From the NCBI RefSeq assembly GCF_000024085.1, contig NC_013166.1, forward strand, positions 2,542,001 to 2,606,000: DNA of 64,000 nt. The letters run 5' to 3'. Below the pieces are notes generated by a model. The model ran no database searches. It had not been told where the DNA came from and was given only the letters and a program-made list of their open reading frames with translations. This document shows positions 8,399-17,896 of this stretch, piece by piece; position 1 is the stretch's first letter; each line of letters starts with the position of its first letter. This DNA is from Kangiella koreensis DSM 16069 (GTDB lineage Bacteria; Pseudomonadota; Gammaproteobacteria; Enterobacterales; Kangiellaceae). Position numbers and translations under genes: made by a program.

Positions 8399-8484
8399 TG
8401 GTGCTCAGAGCGGGACTTGAACCCGCACGGCCTACGGCCACTACCCCCTCAAGATAGCGTGTCTACCAATTCCACCACCTGAGC
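8399..8484 (-). tRNA. leuU: tRNA-Leu (anticodon GAG)
   Basis: The minus strand folds as an 86-nt tRNA. The 5' acceptor strand GCTCAGG pairs with TCTGAGC, followed by discriminator A and an encoded CCA. The D-loop contains GGTAGAC, the anticodon loop CTTGAGG gives GAG (plus strand 8448-8450), there is a long class-II variable arm (GTGGCCGTAGGCCGTGC), and the T-loop is GGTTCAAGTCC. The position next to secG matches leuU in Escherichia coli. Confidence 0.95.
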
Positions 8485-8501
8485 AATATAAAGACGATCA
8501 A

Positions 8502-8960
8502 TTATTGATCTTGATCGTCTTCTTTTGTTTCTTCTTCAGTTGCTTCTGGAATAGTTTCAGAAATAGCCTGCTCGTCTGCAGTTGGAATTTCTGTACTGAT
8601 TTCTTCCTGCGTATCTGTTGGGATCTCTGAAGGAATCTCATCCTGTACTTCTGTTGGGATTTCAGAAGATTGGACGCCTATTTCCTCAACCTGACTCTCT
8701 GGGTCATCCAGAAGTCCAGATTCAGTAACCTCCTCCTGACCTATCGCATGAATGGTTAATGCTAAAGCAAAGAAGATGATGGCTAGGATAGTGGTACTCT
8801 TTGTTAAGAAGTTACCCGCACCTGGCGCACCAAATAAAGTGTTAGAAGCACCGGCACCGAATGAAGCGCCAATTTCTGCCCCTTTACCTTGTTGGATCAA
8901 TATGATTCCAACCAGTAACAAGGCAACTACTAACAAACTGATCATTAAAAATAATTCCAT
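8502..8960 (-). CDS. secG: Preprotein translocase subunit SecG
   Basis: A 152-residue inner-membrane protein. Residues 1-75 show the SecG pattern: two transmembrane helices (LFLMISLLVVALLLVGIILIQ and STTILAIIFFALALTIHAIG) flanking the family motif QQGKGAEIGASFGAGASNTLFGAPG. SecG assists SecYE in protein export. Residues about 80-152 form a long acidic tail with repeated EIPTE/EIPSE units, longer than the typical roughly 110-residue SecG. It lies between tpiA (4-bp gap) and tRNA-Leu, as in many gammaproteobacteria. Confidence 0.95.
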   Translation of the reverse strand: MELFLMISLLVVALLLVGIILIQQGKGAEIGASFGAGASNTLFGAPGAGNFLTKSTTILAIIFFALALTIHAIGQEEVTESGLLDDPESQVEEIGVQSSEIPTEVQDEIPSEIPTDTQEEISTEIPTADEQAISETIPEATEEETKEDDQDQ

Positions 8961-8964
8961 CGTA

Positions 8965-9717
8965 TTATCCTGCTATTTTGCAAATCGCGATAAATTCATC
9001 TGCTTTTAAAGAAGCCCCGCCAATCAATCCGCCATCGATATCAGGCTGAGCCAACAATTCTTCAGCATTGGCCGCTTTCATACTGCCGCCATAGAGTATT
9101 TTAATTTCTTCAGCAATTTGAGCATTCTTATCACGTAAATGAGCTCGAATTGCTGAATGTACTTCCTGAGCTTGCTCAGGAGATGCGGTTACGCCTGTGC
9201 CTATTGCCCATACAGGCTCATAGGCTACAACTACCTGTTGTAATGCATCGATACCTAAGGCATCAATAACCGCGTCCAGTTGCTGCTGCACTACTTGCAT
9301 AGTGGTGCCTTTTTCTCTTTGTTCAAGGGTCTCACCCACACAAAGAATAGGCGTTAATTCAGATTCAATTGCCTTGCCAACTTTATGCGCGACCAAAACG
9401 TCCATTTCACCATACAGGCTACGTCGTTCGGAATGGCCCACGATCACATACTGGCAACCATTATCTTTAAGCATGTCGCCACTGACTTCACCAGTATAGG
9501 CGCCTTGTGCTTGTTCGCTGAGATTCTGACCACCTAAGGCAATCTTATGATCACCGATCAGGCTCTCAACAAAAGGTATATAAATAGTAGGAGGGCACAC
9601 CAGAACGTCACTTTCCAGACTCGCATCCAACTGCTCAGTCATACCCTTCATCAATGACTCAATGAATGGCTTACTACCGTGCATTTTCCAGTTGCCTGCG
9701 ATGAGCTTAGTACGCAC
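8965..9717 (-). CDS. tpiA: Triosephosphate isomerase
   Basis: A 250-residue TIM barrel. It contains the substrate-binding GNWKMHGS (residues 8-15), catalytic histidine and surrounding VIVGHSERR (about 90-98), catalytic glutamate in VVAYEPVWAIGTG (about 163-175, with the flexible loop), and the phosphate-binding YGGSMKAAN and GLIGGASL. It interconverts dihydroxyacetone phosphate and glyceraldehyde-3-phosphate in glycolysis and gluconeogenesis. Length is normal for the family. It is the first gene of a minus-strand unit with secG and tRNA-Leu. Confidence 0.98.
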   Translation of the reverse strand: MRTKLIAGNWKMHGSKPFIESLMKGMTEQLDASLESDVLVCPPTIYIPFVESLIGDHKIALGGQNLSEQAQGAYTGEVSGDMLKDNGCQYVIVGHSERRSLYGEMDVLVAHKVGKAIESELTPILCVGETLEQREKGTTMQVVQQQLDAVIDALGIDALQQVVVAYEPVWAIGTGVTASPEQAQEVHSAIRAHLRDKNAQIAEEIKILYGGSMKAANAEELLAQPDIDGGLIGGASLKADEFIAICKIAG

Positions 9718-9944
9718 TTGGATAACTCCTCTTTTATATCACTCTTAACTTGCGCGAATTGTCTTATTTTACCAGTCATTTAGCCATCAAACGCCCAGCG
9801 ACAATCGCCCCTTTTAACAAAAGGGCGCAAATATTAACCGAGGGCAGACTTTAAAACAAGCTCTGTTGACTCTGATCAGCTGTTTTTGGCTTTTCTGGGC
9901 CGATTTCCCCAGAAAAAGCATGGATTTTGAGCTATTGATCCAAG

Positions 9945-10137
9945 TATAATACGCGCCGTTTAAGGTCGATTGGCTAATATTTGACCTTAATTTGGAACTA
10001 TGGCGCCTGAAAATCCGTAATAACAACAAGATATGACTGGTTGTAGCATGCTACACACCAGGTATTTTTGTTATTGGCTGGATTTGACAGCGCACCATAG
10101 TGAAGTGACAACCATCAGGTATTAAAAGTAGCGACCT
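9945..10137 (+). promoter_or_regulatory. nqrA promoter and long structured leader
   Basis: In the 420-bp gap between tpiA and nqrA, a TATAAT (9945-9950) followed by a GC-rich start region marks a probable promoter with a weak -35. The leader of about 180 nt can fold: TTAAGGTC (9960-9967) pairs with GACCTTAA (9983-9990), enclosed by GCGCC (9953-9957) and GGCGC (10002-10006). A second strong hairpin with a T-rich tail follows (10037-10072). This arrangement is typical of leaders that can attenuate. No known riboswitch was recognised. Confidence 0.45.
10037..10072 (+). terminator. Terminator-like hairpin in the nqrA leader
   Basis: CTGGTTGTAG (10037-10046) pairs with CTACACACCAG (10051-10061) with one bulge and a CATG tetraloop, followed by GTATTTTTGTTATT. 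It has the form of an intrinsic terminator placed about 65 nt ahead of the nqrA start codon, on the same strand. Confidence 0.5.
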
Positions 10138-11484
10138 ATGATTAAGATTAAGAAAGGCCTGGACTTGCCTCTTGAAGGGCAACCAGAGCAAACGATCTCA
10201 GCTGGTGCTACGGTAAAAACCGTCGCCATATTAGGCGAAGATTATGTTGGTATGAAACCGACCATGCATGTGCAGGAAGGGGACACTGTTAAGAAAGGCC
10301 AACTCATCTTCGAAGATAAGAAAACCCCCGGAGTAAAATACACTGCTCCAGCAGCTGGTACGATTAAAGCCATTAACCGTGGCAATAAACGTAAGCTGTT
10401 GTCGGTAGTGGTTGAAGTTGCCGAGCAAGAAGAAGCGGTTAACTTTAACAAGTTTAGTCCTGAGCAACTGTCGGGCTTGAGTCGCGAAGCGATTGTCGAG
10501 CAAATGGTTGAGTCAGGCATGTGGACTGCGTTGCGCAAACGTCCCTACTCAAAAGTTCCGGCGATCGATAGCGAAACTCAAGCCATTTTCGTTTCAGCAA
10601 TGGATACTAATCCGTTAGCTGCCGATCCTGAAGTCATTATCAGTGAGCAGAATGAAGCCTTTAACTACGGACTTGATATTCTTGCTCAACTTTCCGGTGA
10701 CAAGGTTTTTGTGGCGACTGGCCCCAATTCATCACTGGCTAAAAGTAATAATGCCAAAGTGAACTACGAAGAATTCTCTGGCCCGCATCCTGCTGGCTTA
10801 GTGGGTACTCACATTCATTTCTTATATCCTGCTTCTATGGATCATCCAGTATGGTACATCGGTTATCAGGATGTGATTTCACTAGCCAAGCTATTCATTG
10901 AAGGTGAGCTTCATACTGATCGTGTTATCGCATTAGGCGGTACCATGATTAAAAAGCCGCGCCTGGTTCGTACTCGTGTCGGAGCTTGCATTAATGAGCT
11001 GTTGGCCGAAGAAGAGAATGATGCGGATAACCGCCATATTTCTGGCTCAGTGCTCAGTGGCTTTAATGCAATCGACGGTCGCGGCTATCTAGGCCGTTAT
11101 CACAATCAAGTTACCGTCATCCGCGAAGGTCGTGATAAAGAGTTCTTTGGCTGGGCGATGCCGGGTATTGATAAATTCTCAGTGACTCGCGCATTCTTTG
11201 GCCACCTGTTCCCGAAAAAGCGCTTTAACATGACAACCACAACCGGTGGTTCTGATCGCTCTATTATGCCTATTGGTAACTATGAGCGTGTCATGCCTTT
11301 AGATATTCTGCCGACTCAGCTTTTACGCGCTATCGTCACAAATGACACAGTCCTTGCACAAGAACTGGGTTGTCTGGAGCTGGACGAGGAAGATTTAGCC
11401 TTGTGTACCTATGTTTGCCCAGGCAAATATGAGTATGGCTCCATTCTTCGCGAAAATCTGACCAAGATTGAGAAAGAAGGATAA
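10138..11484 (+). CDS. nqrA: Na+-translocating NADH:quinone reductase subunit A
   Basis: A 448-residue NqrA, full length for the family, beginning [18 protein letters not shown]. The N-terminal region has a biotinyl-lipoyl-like half ([19 protein letters not shown] and [12 protein letters not shown]). NqrA is the peripheral cytoplasmic subunit that contributes to ubiquinone binding in the Na+-NQR complex. It is the first gene of nqrABCDEF, with an 11-bp gap to nqrB. The complex oxidises NADH, reduces ubiquinone and pumps Na+ across the inner membrane, and is common in marine bacteria. Confidence 0.97.
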   Translation: MIKIKKGLDLPLEGQPEQTISAGATVKTVAILGEDYVGMKPTMHVQEGDTVKKGQLIFEDKKTPGVKYTAPAAGTIKAINRGNKRKLLSVVVEVAEQEEAVNFNKFSPEQLSGLSREAIVEQMVESGMWTALRKRPYSKVPAIDSETQAIFVSAMDTNPLAADPEVIISEQNEAFNYGLDILAQLSGDKVFVATGPNSSLAKSNNAKVNYEEFSGPHPAGLVGTHIHFLYPASMDHPVWYIGYQDVISLAKLFIEGELHTDRVIALGGTMIKKPRLVRTRVGACINELLAEEENDADNRHISGSVLSGFNAIDGRGYLGRYHNQVTVIREGRDKEFFGWAMPGIDKFSVTRAFFGHLFPKKRFNMTTTTGGSDRSIMPIGNYERVMPLDILPTQLLRAIVTNDTVLAQELGCLELDEEDLALCTYVCPGKYEYGSILRENLTKIEKEG

Positions 11485-11495
11485 GAGAGGCTACC

Positions 11496-12701
11496 ATGGG
11501 TTTAAAAAACTTTATTGAAAAAATCGAGCCGCATTTTGAGAAAGGCGGTAAGTGGGAAAAATGGTATGCCTTGTACGAAGCGGCAGCGACCATTTTCTAT
11601 ACACCGGGTCATGTCACGAAGGGCGGCACGCACGTTCGAGACAATATTGACCTGAAACGCATCATGATCATGGTTTGGCTTGCTACTTTCCCTGCCATGT
11701 TCTGGGGCATGTGGAACGTTGGTTTCCAGGCACAGCTTGGTCTAGCACAAGGCTTAACACTGCCTGATGCTTGGCAGGTTGATTTCTTCCAGTTCTTTGG
11801 CGGTGTTATTACGCCTGAAACTGGAGTGCTTGGCCTGATGTTCTACGGCGCCTGCTTCTTTATCCCAATTTACGCCGTCACCTTTATTGTTGGTGGGTTC
11901 TGGGAAGTCTTATTTGCCAGTGTTCGCGGCCATGAGATCAACGAAGGATTCTTCGTCACTTCGATTCTTTTCGCATTGATCCTGCCTGCCGAAATTCCGT
12001 TATGGCAAGTAGCTCTAGGTATTTCATTCGGTGTGGTGGTTGCTAAAGAAATTTTCGGTGGTACCGGTAAGAACTTCATGAACCCTGCATTAGCAGGTCG
12101 TGCATTCCTGTTCTTCGCTTACCCAAGCGAAATTTCAGGTGCTGAAGTTTGGGCCGCAGTAGATGGCTTCACTAGCGCCACACCACTGGCCGCAGCTGCT
12201 GCAGGTACTATTACTGATTACGGCATTACTCAAAGCTGGTGGGATGCTTTCTTAGGTCGCATTCCTGGTTCAATCGGTGAAGTATCAACTCTAATGATCA
12301 TCATTGGCGGTCTTTTCATTATCTATGCTCGCATTGCTTCATGGCGCATCGTGCTGGGTGTATTGTTCGGCATGATCGGTATGACACTGATTCTTAACTC
12401 AGTTGGTAGTGAATCTAATCCGATGTTTGCCATGCCTTGGTATTGGCACCTGGTAACAGGTGGTTTCGCCTTCGGTATGTTCTTTATGGCAACCGACCCT
12501 GTTTCAGCGTCATTAACCAACAAAGGTAAATGGTACTTTGGTGCTCTAATCGGCATCATGGTTATATTGATTCGCGTAGTAAACCCAGCCTTCCCAGAAG
12601 GTATGATGCTTGCGATTCTGTTCGCCAACCTGTTCGCGCCATTGATTGACCACTTTGTGGTTCAAAGCAACATCAAGCGGAGGACTCGTCGTCATGTCTA
12701 A
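11496..12701 (+). CDS. nqrB: Na+-translocating NADH:quinone reductase subunit B
   Basis: A 401-residue polytopic membrane subunit of about ten hydrophobic segments. The covalent FMN attachment site is the threonine in [11 protein letters not shown] (T229), matching the S-x-A-T consensus used by the flavin transferase ApbE. The motif [24 protein letters not shown] is family-specific. NqrB carries FMN and riboflavin and forms part of the Na+ channel. Its last codons overlap the nqrC start by 8 bp. Confidence 0.97.
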   Translation: MGLKNFIEKIEPHFEKGGKWEKWYALYEAAATIFYTPGHVTKGGTHVRDNIDLKRIMIMVWLATFPAMFWGMWNVGFQAQLGLAQGLTLPDAWQVDFFQFFGGVITPETGVLGLMFYGACFFIPIYAVTFIVGGFWEVLFASVRGHEINEGFFVTSILFALILPAEIPLWQVALGISFGVVVAKEIFGGTGKNFMNPALAGRAFLFFAYPSEISGAEVWAAVDGFTSATPLAAAAAGTITDYGITQSWWDAFLGRIPGSIGEVSTLMIIIGGLFIIYARIASWRIVLGVLFGMIGMTLILNSVGSESNPMFAMPWYWHLVTGGFAFGMFFMATDPVSASLTNKGKWYFGALIGIMVILIRVVNPAFPEGMMLAILFANLFAPLIDHFVVQSNIKRRTRRHV

Positions 12702-13455
12702 GAAAGAAAGTCCAATGAGAACCATTCTGGTCGCAGTGATTTTGAGCTTAGTCTGCTCAATAGTAGTTTCTGTTGCTGCCATCAAGTTGAAACCTTTACA
12801 GGAAACGAATAAGGAACTCGACCGTAAGTTGAACATCCTTATTGCTGCCGGTTTGGTTGATGGTCAGGCACATCCAACCAAAGCTAAAATCGAAGAACAG
12901 TTTGGGTTGATAGAAGCTCGAGTTGTTGATTTATCGACAGGCGAGTACGTCGAAGCTCCTAAAGGTTTTGAGCAACGTAAAGCTGCTAAAGATCCAAGCA
13001 TGAATGTTCGTATTGAAGATGATATTGCTGGCATTAGAACGCGCTCTAAATTGGCCAATGTTTATCTGGTCAAGAAAGATGGGCAACTCGACACGATTAT
13101 CCTTCCTTTCCATGGTTATGGCCTATGGTCAACCATGTATGGCTTTCTCGCTCTAGATACCGATACCACAACCGTTGTTGGGCTGAAGTATTATGACCAG
13201 GCTGAAACTGCCGGTCTTGGTGGCGAAATTGAAAATCCAAAATGGCGTTCTATCTGGCCAGGTAAAGAAGTTCTCAACGAACAAGGTGAGCCGGTTATTC
13301 AGATCGTCAAAGGTGAAGCTAAGAATGAACATCAAGTTGATGGACTTTCTGGTGCAACCCTGACCAGTGTTGGTGTTGAAAACTCATTACGTTATTGGCT
13401 AAGTAATGATGCCTTTGGCCCATACTTGGCAAAAGTAAGAGCGGGGGAATTGTAA
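12694..13455 (+). CDS. nqrC: Na+-translocating NADH:quinone reductase subunit C
   Basis: I take ATG 12694, preceded by GGAGG and overlapping the nqrB stop, giving 253 residues ([20 protein letters not shown]). One N-terminal transmembrane helix anchors a periplasmic FMN-binding domain. The FMN acceptor is the threonine in [11 protein letters not shown] (T222). The [12 protein letters not shown] motif of the FMN-binding domain is present. NqrC accepts electrons within the complex and depends on ApbE for flavinylation. Confidence 0.97.
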   Translation: MSKKESPMRTILVAVILSLVCSIVVSVAAIKLKPLQETNKELDRKLNILIAAGLVDGQAHPTKAKIEEQFGLIEARVVDLSTGEYVEAPKGFEQRKAAKDPSMNVRIEDDIAGIRTRSKLANVYLVKKDGQLDTIILPFHGYGLWSTMYGFLALDTDTTTVVGLKYYDQAETAGLGGEIENPKWRSIWPGKEVLNEQGEPVIQIVKGEAKNEHQVDGLSGATLTSVGVENSLRYWLSNDAFGPYLAKVRAGEL

Positions 13456-13456
13456 A

Positions 13457-14092
13457 ATGGCATTTGATAAACAAGAAGCCAAATCGGTTCTTTTATCACC
13501 GATTTTTAACAACAACCCAATTGCCCTTCAGGTATTGGGGATTTGTTCTGCGCTGGCAGTAACCAGTAAACTTGAAACTGCATTAGTGATGAGTTTGGCT
13601 CTGACTACAGTTGTTGCCTTCTCTAACCTGCTAATCAGCTTGATTCGTAAACAGATTCCATCAAGCATTCGTATTATCGTGCAGATGACGATTATTGCGT
13701 CTTTGGTAATTCTGGTTGACCAGGTATTGAAAGCTTACGCTTATGAAGTGTCTAAGCAGCTTTCGGTATTCGTTGGCTTGATTATTACCAACTGTATCGT
13801 GATGGGTCGTGCCGAAGCTTATGCCATGAAAAATGGCCCAGCGATGAGCTTCCTGGACGGTTTAGGTAACGGTCTTGGTTATTCAGTATTGCTCATCATT
13901 GTCGGTATCATCCGTGAACTATTTGGCTCTGGTAAACTGTTAGACTTTACCATCTTCCCAACAATTGCTGATGGCGGCTGGTATCACACGAACGGCATGC
14001 TGTTGTTGCCAGCAAGTTCTTTCTTTATTATCGGTTTATTAATCTGGGCACTGCGTACCTGGAAAACTGATCAAGTGGAGGATGCAGAGTAA
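13457..14092 (+). CDS. nqrD: Na+-translocating NADH:quinone reductase subunit D
   Basis: A 211-residue integral membrane protein with six predicted helices, homologous to RnfE. The characteristic half-channel motif [18 protein letters not shown] with its conserved cysteine lies at about residues 106-125. NqrD and NqrE bind an intramembrane iron centre between them. The gene overlaps nqrE by one base (TAATG), so the two are translationally coupled. Confidence 0.97.
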   Translation: MAFDKQEAKSVLLSPIFNNNPIALQVLGICSALAVTSKLETALVMSLALTTVVAFSNLLISLIRKQIPSSIRIIVQMTIIASLVILVDQVLKAYAYEVSKQLSVFVGLIITNCIVMGRAEAYAMKNGPAMSFLDGLGNGLGYSVLLIIVGIIRELFGSGKLLDFTIFPTIADGGWYHTNGMLLLPASSFFIIGLLIWALRTWKTDQVEDAE

Positions 14093-14700
14093 TGGATCAT
14101 TATATATCCCTATTTGCTAAAGCAGTTTTCGTAGAAAACATTGCTCTGGCATTCCTGCTGGGCATGTGTACCTTCCTGGCGGTTTCGAAGAAGGTCCAAA
14201 CTGCTATGGGTCTTGGTATCGCTGTGGTTATCGTGCAAGCGATTACCGTTCCAGTCAACAACCTGTTATTAAATGGCTTGTTGAAAGATGGAGCGTTAGC
14301 CTGGGCCGGTTTCCCAGAGGCAGACTTAAGCTTCTTAGGCCTTATCGTTTACATCGGTGTTATTGCTGCTCTTGTTCAGATTCTGGAAATGACTTTGGAC
14401 AAATTCTTCCCGGCACTTTACCAATCACTTGGGATCTTCTTGCCTTTGATTACCGTGAACTGCGCTATTTTAGGTGGTTCGTTATTCATGGTTGAGCGTG
14501 ATTATAACTTCCCCGAGTCAATCGTTTATGGCTTTGGTTCTGGCTTCGGCTGGGCTTTAGCTATCGTTGCCTTGGCCGGTATTCGTGAGAAGATGAAGTA
14601 CTCAGACGTTCCTGATGGTTTACGTGGATTAGGTATTACCTTTATCACCGTTGGCTTGATGGCCCTTGGCTTCATGTCTTTCTCCGGCATCAAACTGTAA
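14092..14700 (+). CDS. nqrE: Na+-translocating NADH:quinone reductase subunit E
   Basis: A 202-residue six-helix membrane protein related to NqrD and RnfA. It has [14 protein letters not shown] near the N-terminus and [16 protein letters not shown] (about 120-135), whose cysteines contribute to the intramembrane iron-sulfur centre. It forms the second half of the NqrDE pair. The stop is 20 bp ahead of nqrF. Confidence 0.97.
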   Translation: MDHYISLFAKAVFVENIALAFLLGMCTFLAVSKKVQTAMGLGIAVVIVQAITVPVNNLLLNGLLKDGALAWAGFPEADLSFLGLIVYIGVIAALVQILEMTLDKFFPALYQSLGIFLPLITVNCAILGGSLFMVERDYNFPESIVYGFGSGFGWALAIVALAGIREKMKYSDVPDGLRGLGITFITVGLMALGFMSFSGIKL

Positions 14701-14720
14701 ACGAGTAAAGAGGTTAACTA

Positions 14721-15947
14721 ATGAATGAAATAATATTAGGCGTTGCCCTGTTTACGGTAGTGATTTTTGCACTTGTACTAGTGATCTTATTCGCTCGTAA
14801 GCAACTCGTAAGCACAGGCGATGTTCATATCGATATTAACAAGGATGCTGACAAAGCGATTACTGTCCCTGCTGGCAGCAAATTGCTCAACGCATTGTCC
14901 GATAGCGGTATCTTCTTATCGTCGGCTTGTGGTGGCGGTGGTACTTGCGGACAGTGTGTGTGCAAGGTACTTGACGGTGGCGGCTCTATTCTGCCGACCG
15001 AAGAAAGCCATATCACACGTCGTGAAGCTAAAGAAGGTTACCGTCTTTCCTGTCAGGTTGCTGTTAAGCAAGACATGAAAATCGAAGTGCCGGAAGAAGT
15101 GTTCGGTACTAAAAAGTGGGATTGTGAAGTTATCTCCAACGACAATAAAGCAACCTTCATTAAAGAGCTGGTACTGAAAATTCCTAATGGTGAAAGTGTA
15201 CCTTTCCGAGCTGGTGGTTATATTCAGATTGAAGCGCCACCTCACAAAGTTAAATTCAGCGAGTTTGATGTACCTGAAGAGTATCGTGGTGACTGGGACC
15301 GCTTTAAGCTGTTTGACCTTGAGTCAGAGGTTAAAGAAGAAACTATTCGCGCTTACTCCATGGCGAACTATCCTGAAGAAGAAGGCATTATCATGTTGAA
15401 TGTGCGTATCGCAACGCCTCCACCACGCGATATGTCATTGCCACCGGGCAAAATGTCATCTTATATCTGGGGCTTAAAAGCCGGAGATAAGGTTACGATT
15501 TCAGGTCCTTATGGTGAGTTCTTTGCCAAAGATACAGATGCTGAAATGGTCTTTATTGGTGGTGGTGCAGGTATGGCTCCAATGCGATCGCATCTCTTCG
15601 ACCAATTACGTCGCATTAAAACCGACCGCAAGATCAGCTTTTGGTACGGTGCTCGTAGCTCACGCGAAATGTTCTATGTAGAAGATTTCGATATGCTGGC
15701 TAATGAGAATCCTAATTTTGAATGGCATGTGGCACTTTCTGATCCGCAACCAGAAGACAATTGGGAAGGCTACACTGGCTTTATTCATAATGTTCTTCTT
15801 GAGAACTACTTGAAAGACCACCCAGCTCCAGAAGATTGTGAGTACTATATGTGTGGACCGCCAATGATGAACGCAGCCTGTATCCAGATGCTTGAAGATT
15901 TGGGTGTTGAGCGTGAAAACATCTTATTGGATGACTTCGGTGGTTAA
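14721..15947 (+). CDS. nqrF: Na+-translocating NADH:quinone reductase subunit F (NADH dehydrogenase)
   Basis: A 408-residue protein. It has one N-terminal transmembrane helix, then a plant-type 2Fe-2S ferredoxin domain ([16 protein letters not shown] with a fourth cysteine in YRLSCQVA, about residues 68-112). A ferredoxin-NADP reductase-like FAD domain ([11 protein letters not shown]) and an NADH-binding domain ([15 protein letters not shown]) follow, ending in [11 protein letters not shown] and DDFGG. It is the electron entry point of Na+-NQR. The last gene before a strong terminator. Confidence 0.98.
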   Translation: MNEIILGVALFTVVIFALVLVILFARKQLVSTGDVHIDINKDADKAITVPAGSKLLNALSDSGIFLSSACGGGGTCGQCVCKVLDGGGSILPTEESHITRREAKEGYRLSCQVAVKQDMKIEVPEEVFGTKKWDCEVISNDNKATFIKELVLKIPNGESVPFRAGGYIQIEAPPHKVKFSEFDVPEEYRGDWDRFKLFDLESEVKEETIRAYSMANYPEEEGIIMLNVRIATPPPRDMSLPPGKMSSYIWGLKAGDKVTISGPYGEFFAKDTDAEMVFIGGGAGMAPMRSHLFDQLRRIKTDRKISFWYGARSSREMFYVEDFDMLANENPNFEWHVALSDPQPEDNWEGYTGFIHNVLLENYLKDHPAPEDCEYYMCGPPMMNAACIQMLEDLGVERENILLDDFGG

Positions 15948-15981
15948 TCCGCTTGGGTTATAACTGAAGGTTCTATAAAAT

Positions 15982-16008
15982 AGGCAGTCTCTTATGACTG
16001 CCTTTTTT
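15982..16008 (+). terminator. Intrinsic terminator after nqrF
   Basis: AGGCAGTC (15982-15989) pairs with GACTGCCT (15996-16003), and the stem runs directly into a T-run. The apbE start codon lies only about 9 nt past the T-run, so apbE is read either by read-through or from its own promoter inside this region. Confidence 0.85.
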
Positions 16009-16016
16009 ATGCCCCT

Positions 16017-17024
16017 ATGATACGTTTCATTGGTTTTGTTTTTTTAGTTTTAACCTTTTCTGCCTGCCAGCAGGAACCGCAATATAACAAGCTGTCTGGC
16101 AACACTATGGGCACAAAATACAACATTACATTCGATTCAAATGGCGTTTCTATAGATAAGCTGCAATCCGCTCTCACACAAGAGCTGGAAACGATTAACC
16201 AGCTTATGTCCACTTATATCCCCGACAGCGAAATTAACCAGTTCAATGCCCTAACTACAGATGCATGTTTTCAATTCTCTGAGCGGACCTGGACAGTTCT
16301 GGTCGCTGCTAAAGATGTTTATCATCAAACCAATGGTGCTTTTGATATTACGGTAGGTCCGCTAATACAACGTTGGGGCTTTGACGCAGCCGAATATGAT
16401 GAGAAGGTTCCCACCGAAGAAGAGGTCAAGTTATTGCATGAAACTGTTGGCACGGATCAACTTGAATATGACTCCGCCAAACAATGCATTTCGAAGACCA
16501 ATCCTAAACTGACCATTAACCTTTCAGCCATTGCCAAAGGCTTTGCAGTCGATCAACTAGCCGATATCATGGCAGAGTTTCAAATTTCAAATTACCTGGT
16601 TGAAATAGGCGGTGAAACTAAAGGACAAGGGGTTAATGTTCATGGTTATCCCTGGCGGATTGCAGTGGAGAAGCCATCTAGCAACGCCTCTCAACAAGAG
16701 CTATTAGTCATCGCTCTTGAGAGCACCTCAATAGCAACCTCAGGGGATTATCGTAATTATTTTGAAGTAGCGGGTAAACGCTTTTCGCATACTATCGACC
16801 CCACCACCGGCTACCCTATAGAGCATAATCTTACATCGGTTTCAGTGATTCATCCCAGTAATATGTACGCAGATGCCTATGCTACAGCAATGAGTGTCTT
16901 GGGTGGTGAAGCTTCACTTGAATTTGCAGACCAGTATCAATTGCCAGTGTTAGTCATTGAGAGACAAAACGATGAGTTAGTTACCCATGCGAATAACCTT
17001 TTTGAAAAGTTTTTTATTAAATAG
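16017..17024 (+). CDS. apbE: FAD:protein FMN transferase (lipoprotein)
   Basis: A 335-residue ApbE. The lipoprotein signal is MIRFIGFVFLVLTFSAC (lipobox FSAC), followed by NTMGTKYNITF. FAD/Mg-binding motifs include INLSAIAKGFAVDQLAD, YLVEIGGETKGQG, STSIATSGDYRNYF and THTIDPTTGYPIEHNL-type regions (SHTIDPTTGYP). It attaches FMN covalently to threonines of NqrB and NqrC in the periplasm. The start codon has no Shine-Dalgarno sequence and sits at the end of the nqrF terminator, which is unusual. Grouping with nqrM is typical of Na+-NQR maturation genes. Confidence 0.95.
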   Translation: MIRFIGFVFLVLTFSACQQEPQYNKLSGNTMGTKYNITFDSNGVSIDKLQSALTQELETINQLMSTYIPDSEINQFNALTTDACFQFSERTWTVLVAAKDVYHQTNGAFDITVGPLIQRWGFDAAEYDEKVPTEEEVKLLHETVGTDQLEYDSAKQCISKTNPKLTINLSAIAKGFAVDQLADIMAEFQISNYLVEIGGETKGQGVNVHGYPWRIAVEKPSSNASQQELLVIALESTSIATSGDYRNYFEVAGKRFSHTIDPTTGYPIEHNLTSVSVIHPSNMYADAYATAMSVLGGEASLEFADQYQLPVLVIERQNDELVTHANNLFEKFFIK

Positions 17025-17031
17025 TTGAGTT

Positions 17032-17053
17032 AGCCGAGTTTTTACACTCGGCT
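17032..17053. terminator. Inverted repeat between apbE and the convergent gene
   Basis: AGCCGAGT (17032-17039) pairs with ACTCGGCT (17046-17053). It lies between two convergent stop codons and can serve both strands; T-richness on each side is modest. Confidence 0.5.
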
Positions 17054-17062
17054 TGAAAAAGC

Positions 17063-17440
17063 TTATAGAGAAAGCTCGTATTTTTGCCCTGGATGCCTCA
17101 AGCCACCGCACTTGAAACTAATCTGCATGCTATAAGGTGCTGGGCCTGTCACACTCTGAACAACAATGTTAAAGCCGCTAACACCATGGTAGTAAGCCTG
17201 CCCATAAGGCGGATAACCACCATTGTCAGTGGTAACTACTTTGCTTTCACAACGAGATTCCACCATTGATTGGATATTTGTTTGACTCATACAGGAATAA
17301 AAGCTCAAACTGCCACAATTAAATGTTTCGGTACCATTAAAGAATTCAATGTAAGGATCATTATGGTTACCATGATTATACTCTTCTGCCAAAACCACAC
17401 CGCTCACAAATATACTCAATAATAAAACTAGATATTTCAT
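17063..17440 (-). CDS. Small secreted protein, unknown
   Basis: A 125-residue protein with a clear type I signal peptide (MKYLVLLLSIFVSGVVLAEE, cleavage after VLA). The mature part has four cysteines (FNCGSLSFYSC, ESRCES, FKCGG), so disulfides are likely. It is rich in Tyr, Gly and His and has no recognised domain. It is transcribed against the nqr locus and separates apbE from nqrM. Confidence 0.65.
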   Translation of the reverse strand: MKYLVLLLSIFVSGVVLAEEYNHGNHNDPYIEFFNGTETFNCGSLSFYSCMSQTNIQSMVESRCESKVVTTDNGGYPPYGQAYYHGVSGFNIVVQSVTGPAPYSMQISFKCGGLRHPGQKYELSL

Positions 17441-17596
17441 AGTGTAACTCCAAATTACGCATTGTCTATCGACCCCAATTGGTCAAAGTTGAACTTATCA
17501 GTAACTTGGAAATAACGCCTTAAGATTACAGGGGTAAAATCAGCTCATTTTCATTTTTACCCTTTTTTACCCTCTAAATTTTCTAGCTCATTTTTT

Positions 17597-17626
17597 ATAC
17601 TGATAGTTATATTTAAGTGTCAGTAT
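17597..17626. promoter_or_regulatory. Inverted repeat upstream of nqrM
   Basis: ATACTGA (17597-17603) and TCAGTAT (17620-17626) form a 7-bp perfect inverted repeat centred about 55 bp ahead of the nqrM start. A possible -10 (TATGAT) overlaps the right arm. It could be an operator; no known regulator consensus was recognised. Confidence 0.35.
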
Positions 17627-17666
17627 GATAAAATAGTAGCCTATATCAGTTGATGAGCTTTATATC

Positions 17667-17885
17667 GTGAGTAGTACTTTTATTCTTGCATTCATACTAT
17701 TTGTAGCTGTAATGGTGATTATGGCTGTGGGACACCTGTTTCAGCAGAAGCGCATCAGCGGTAGCTGCGGTGGTCTCGATGCCTTAGGAATTGATAAGGC
17801 TTGTGATTGTGATAAGCCCTGTGCAAAAAAGCGTGCCCGTCTTAGAAACGAGCGACGCCTAAATGTAGAAATTTTGGAAGACTAA
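17667..17885 (+). CDS. nqrM: Na+-NQR maturation protein NqrM
   Basis: A 72-residue protein from a GTG start, with one N-terminal transmembrane helix (about residues 3-24). The cysteine-rich segment SGSCGGLDALGIDKACDCDK and onward carries the four conserved cysteines of NqrM (DUF539). NqrM is required to assemble the NqrD/NqrE iron centre. It normally directly follows apbE; here a convergent unrelated gene lies between them. Confidence 0.92.
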   Translation: MSSTFILAFILFVAVMVIMAVGHLFQQKRISGSCGGLDALGIDKACDCDKPCAKKRARLRNERRLNVEILED

Positions 17886-17896
17886 TTGCAAAACAG

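Noticed and set aside
9814..10029. A 71-residue minus-strand frame in the tpiA-nqrA gap
   Set aside because: It overlaps the promoter and leader of nqrA, has no ribosome site and an unlikely composition.
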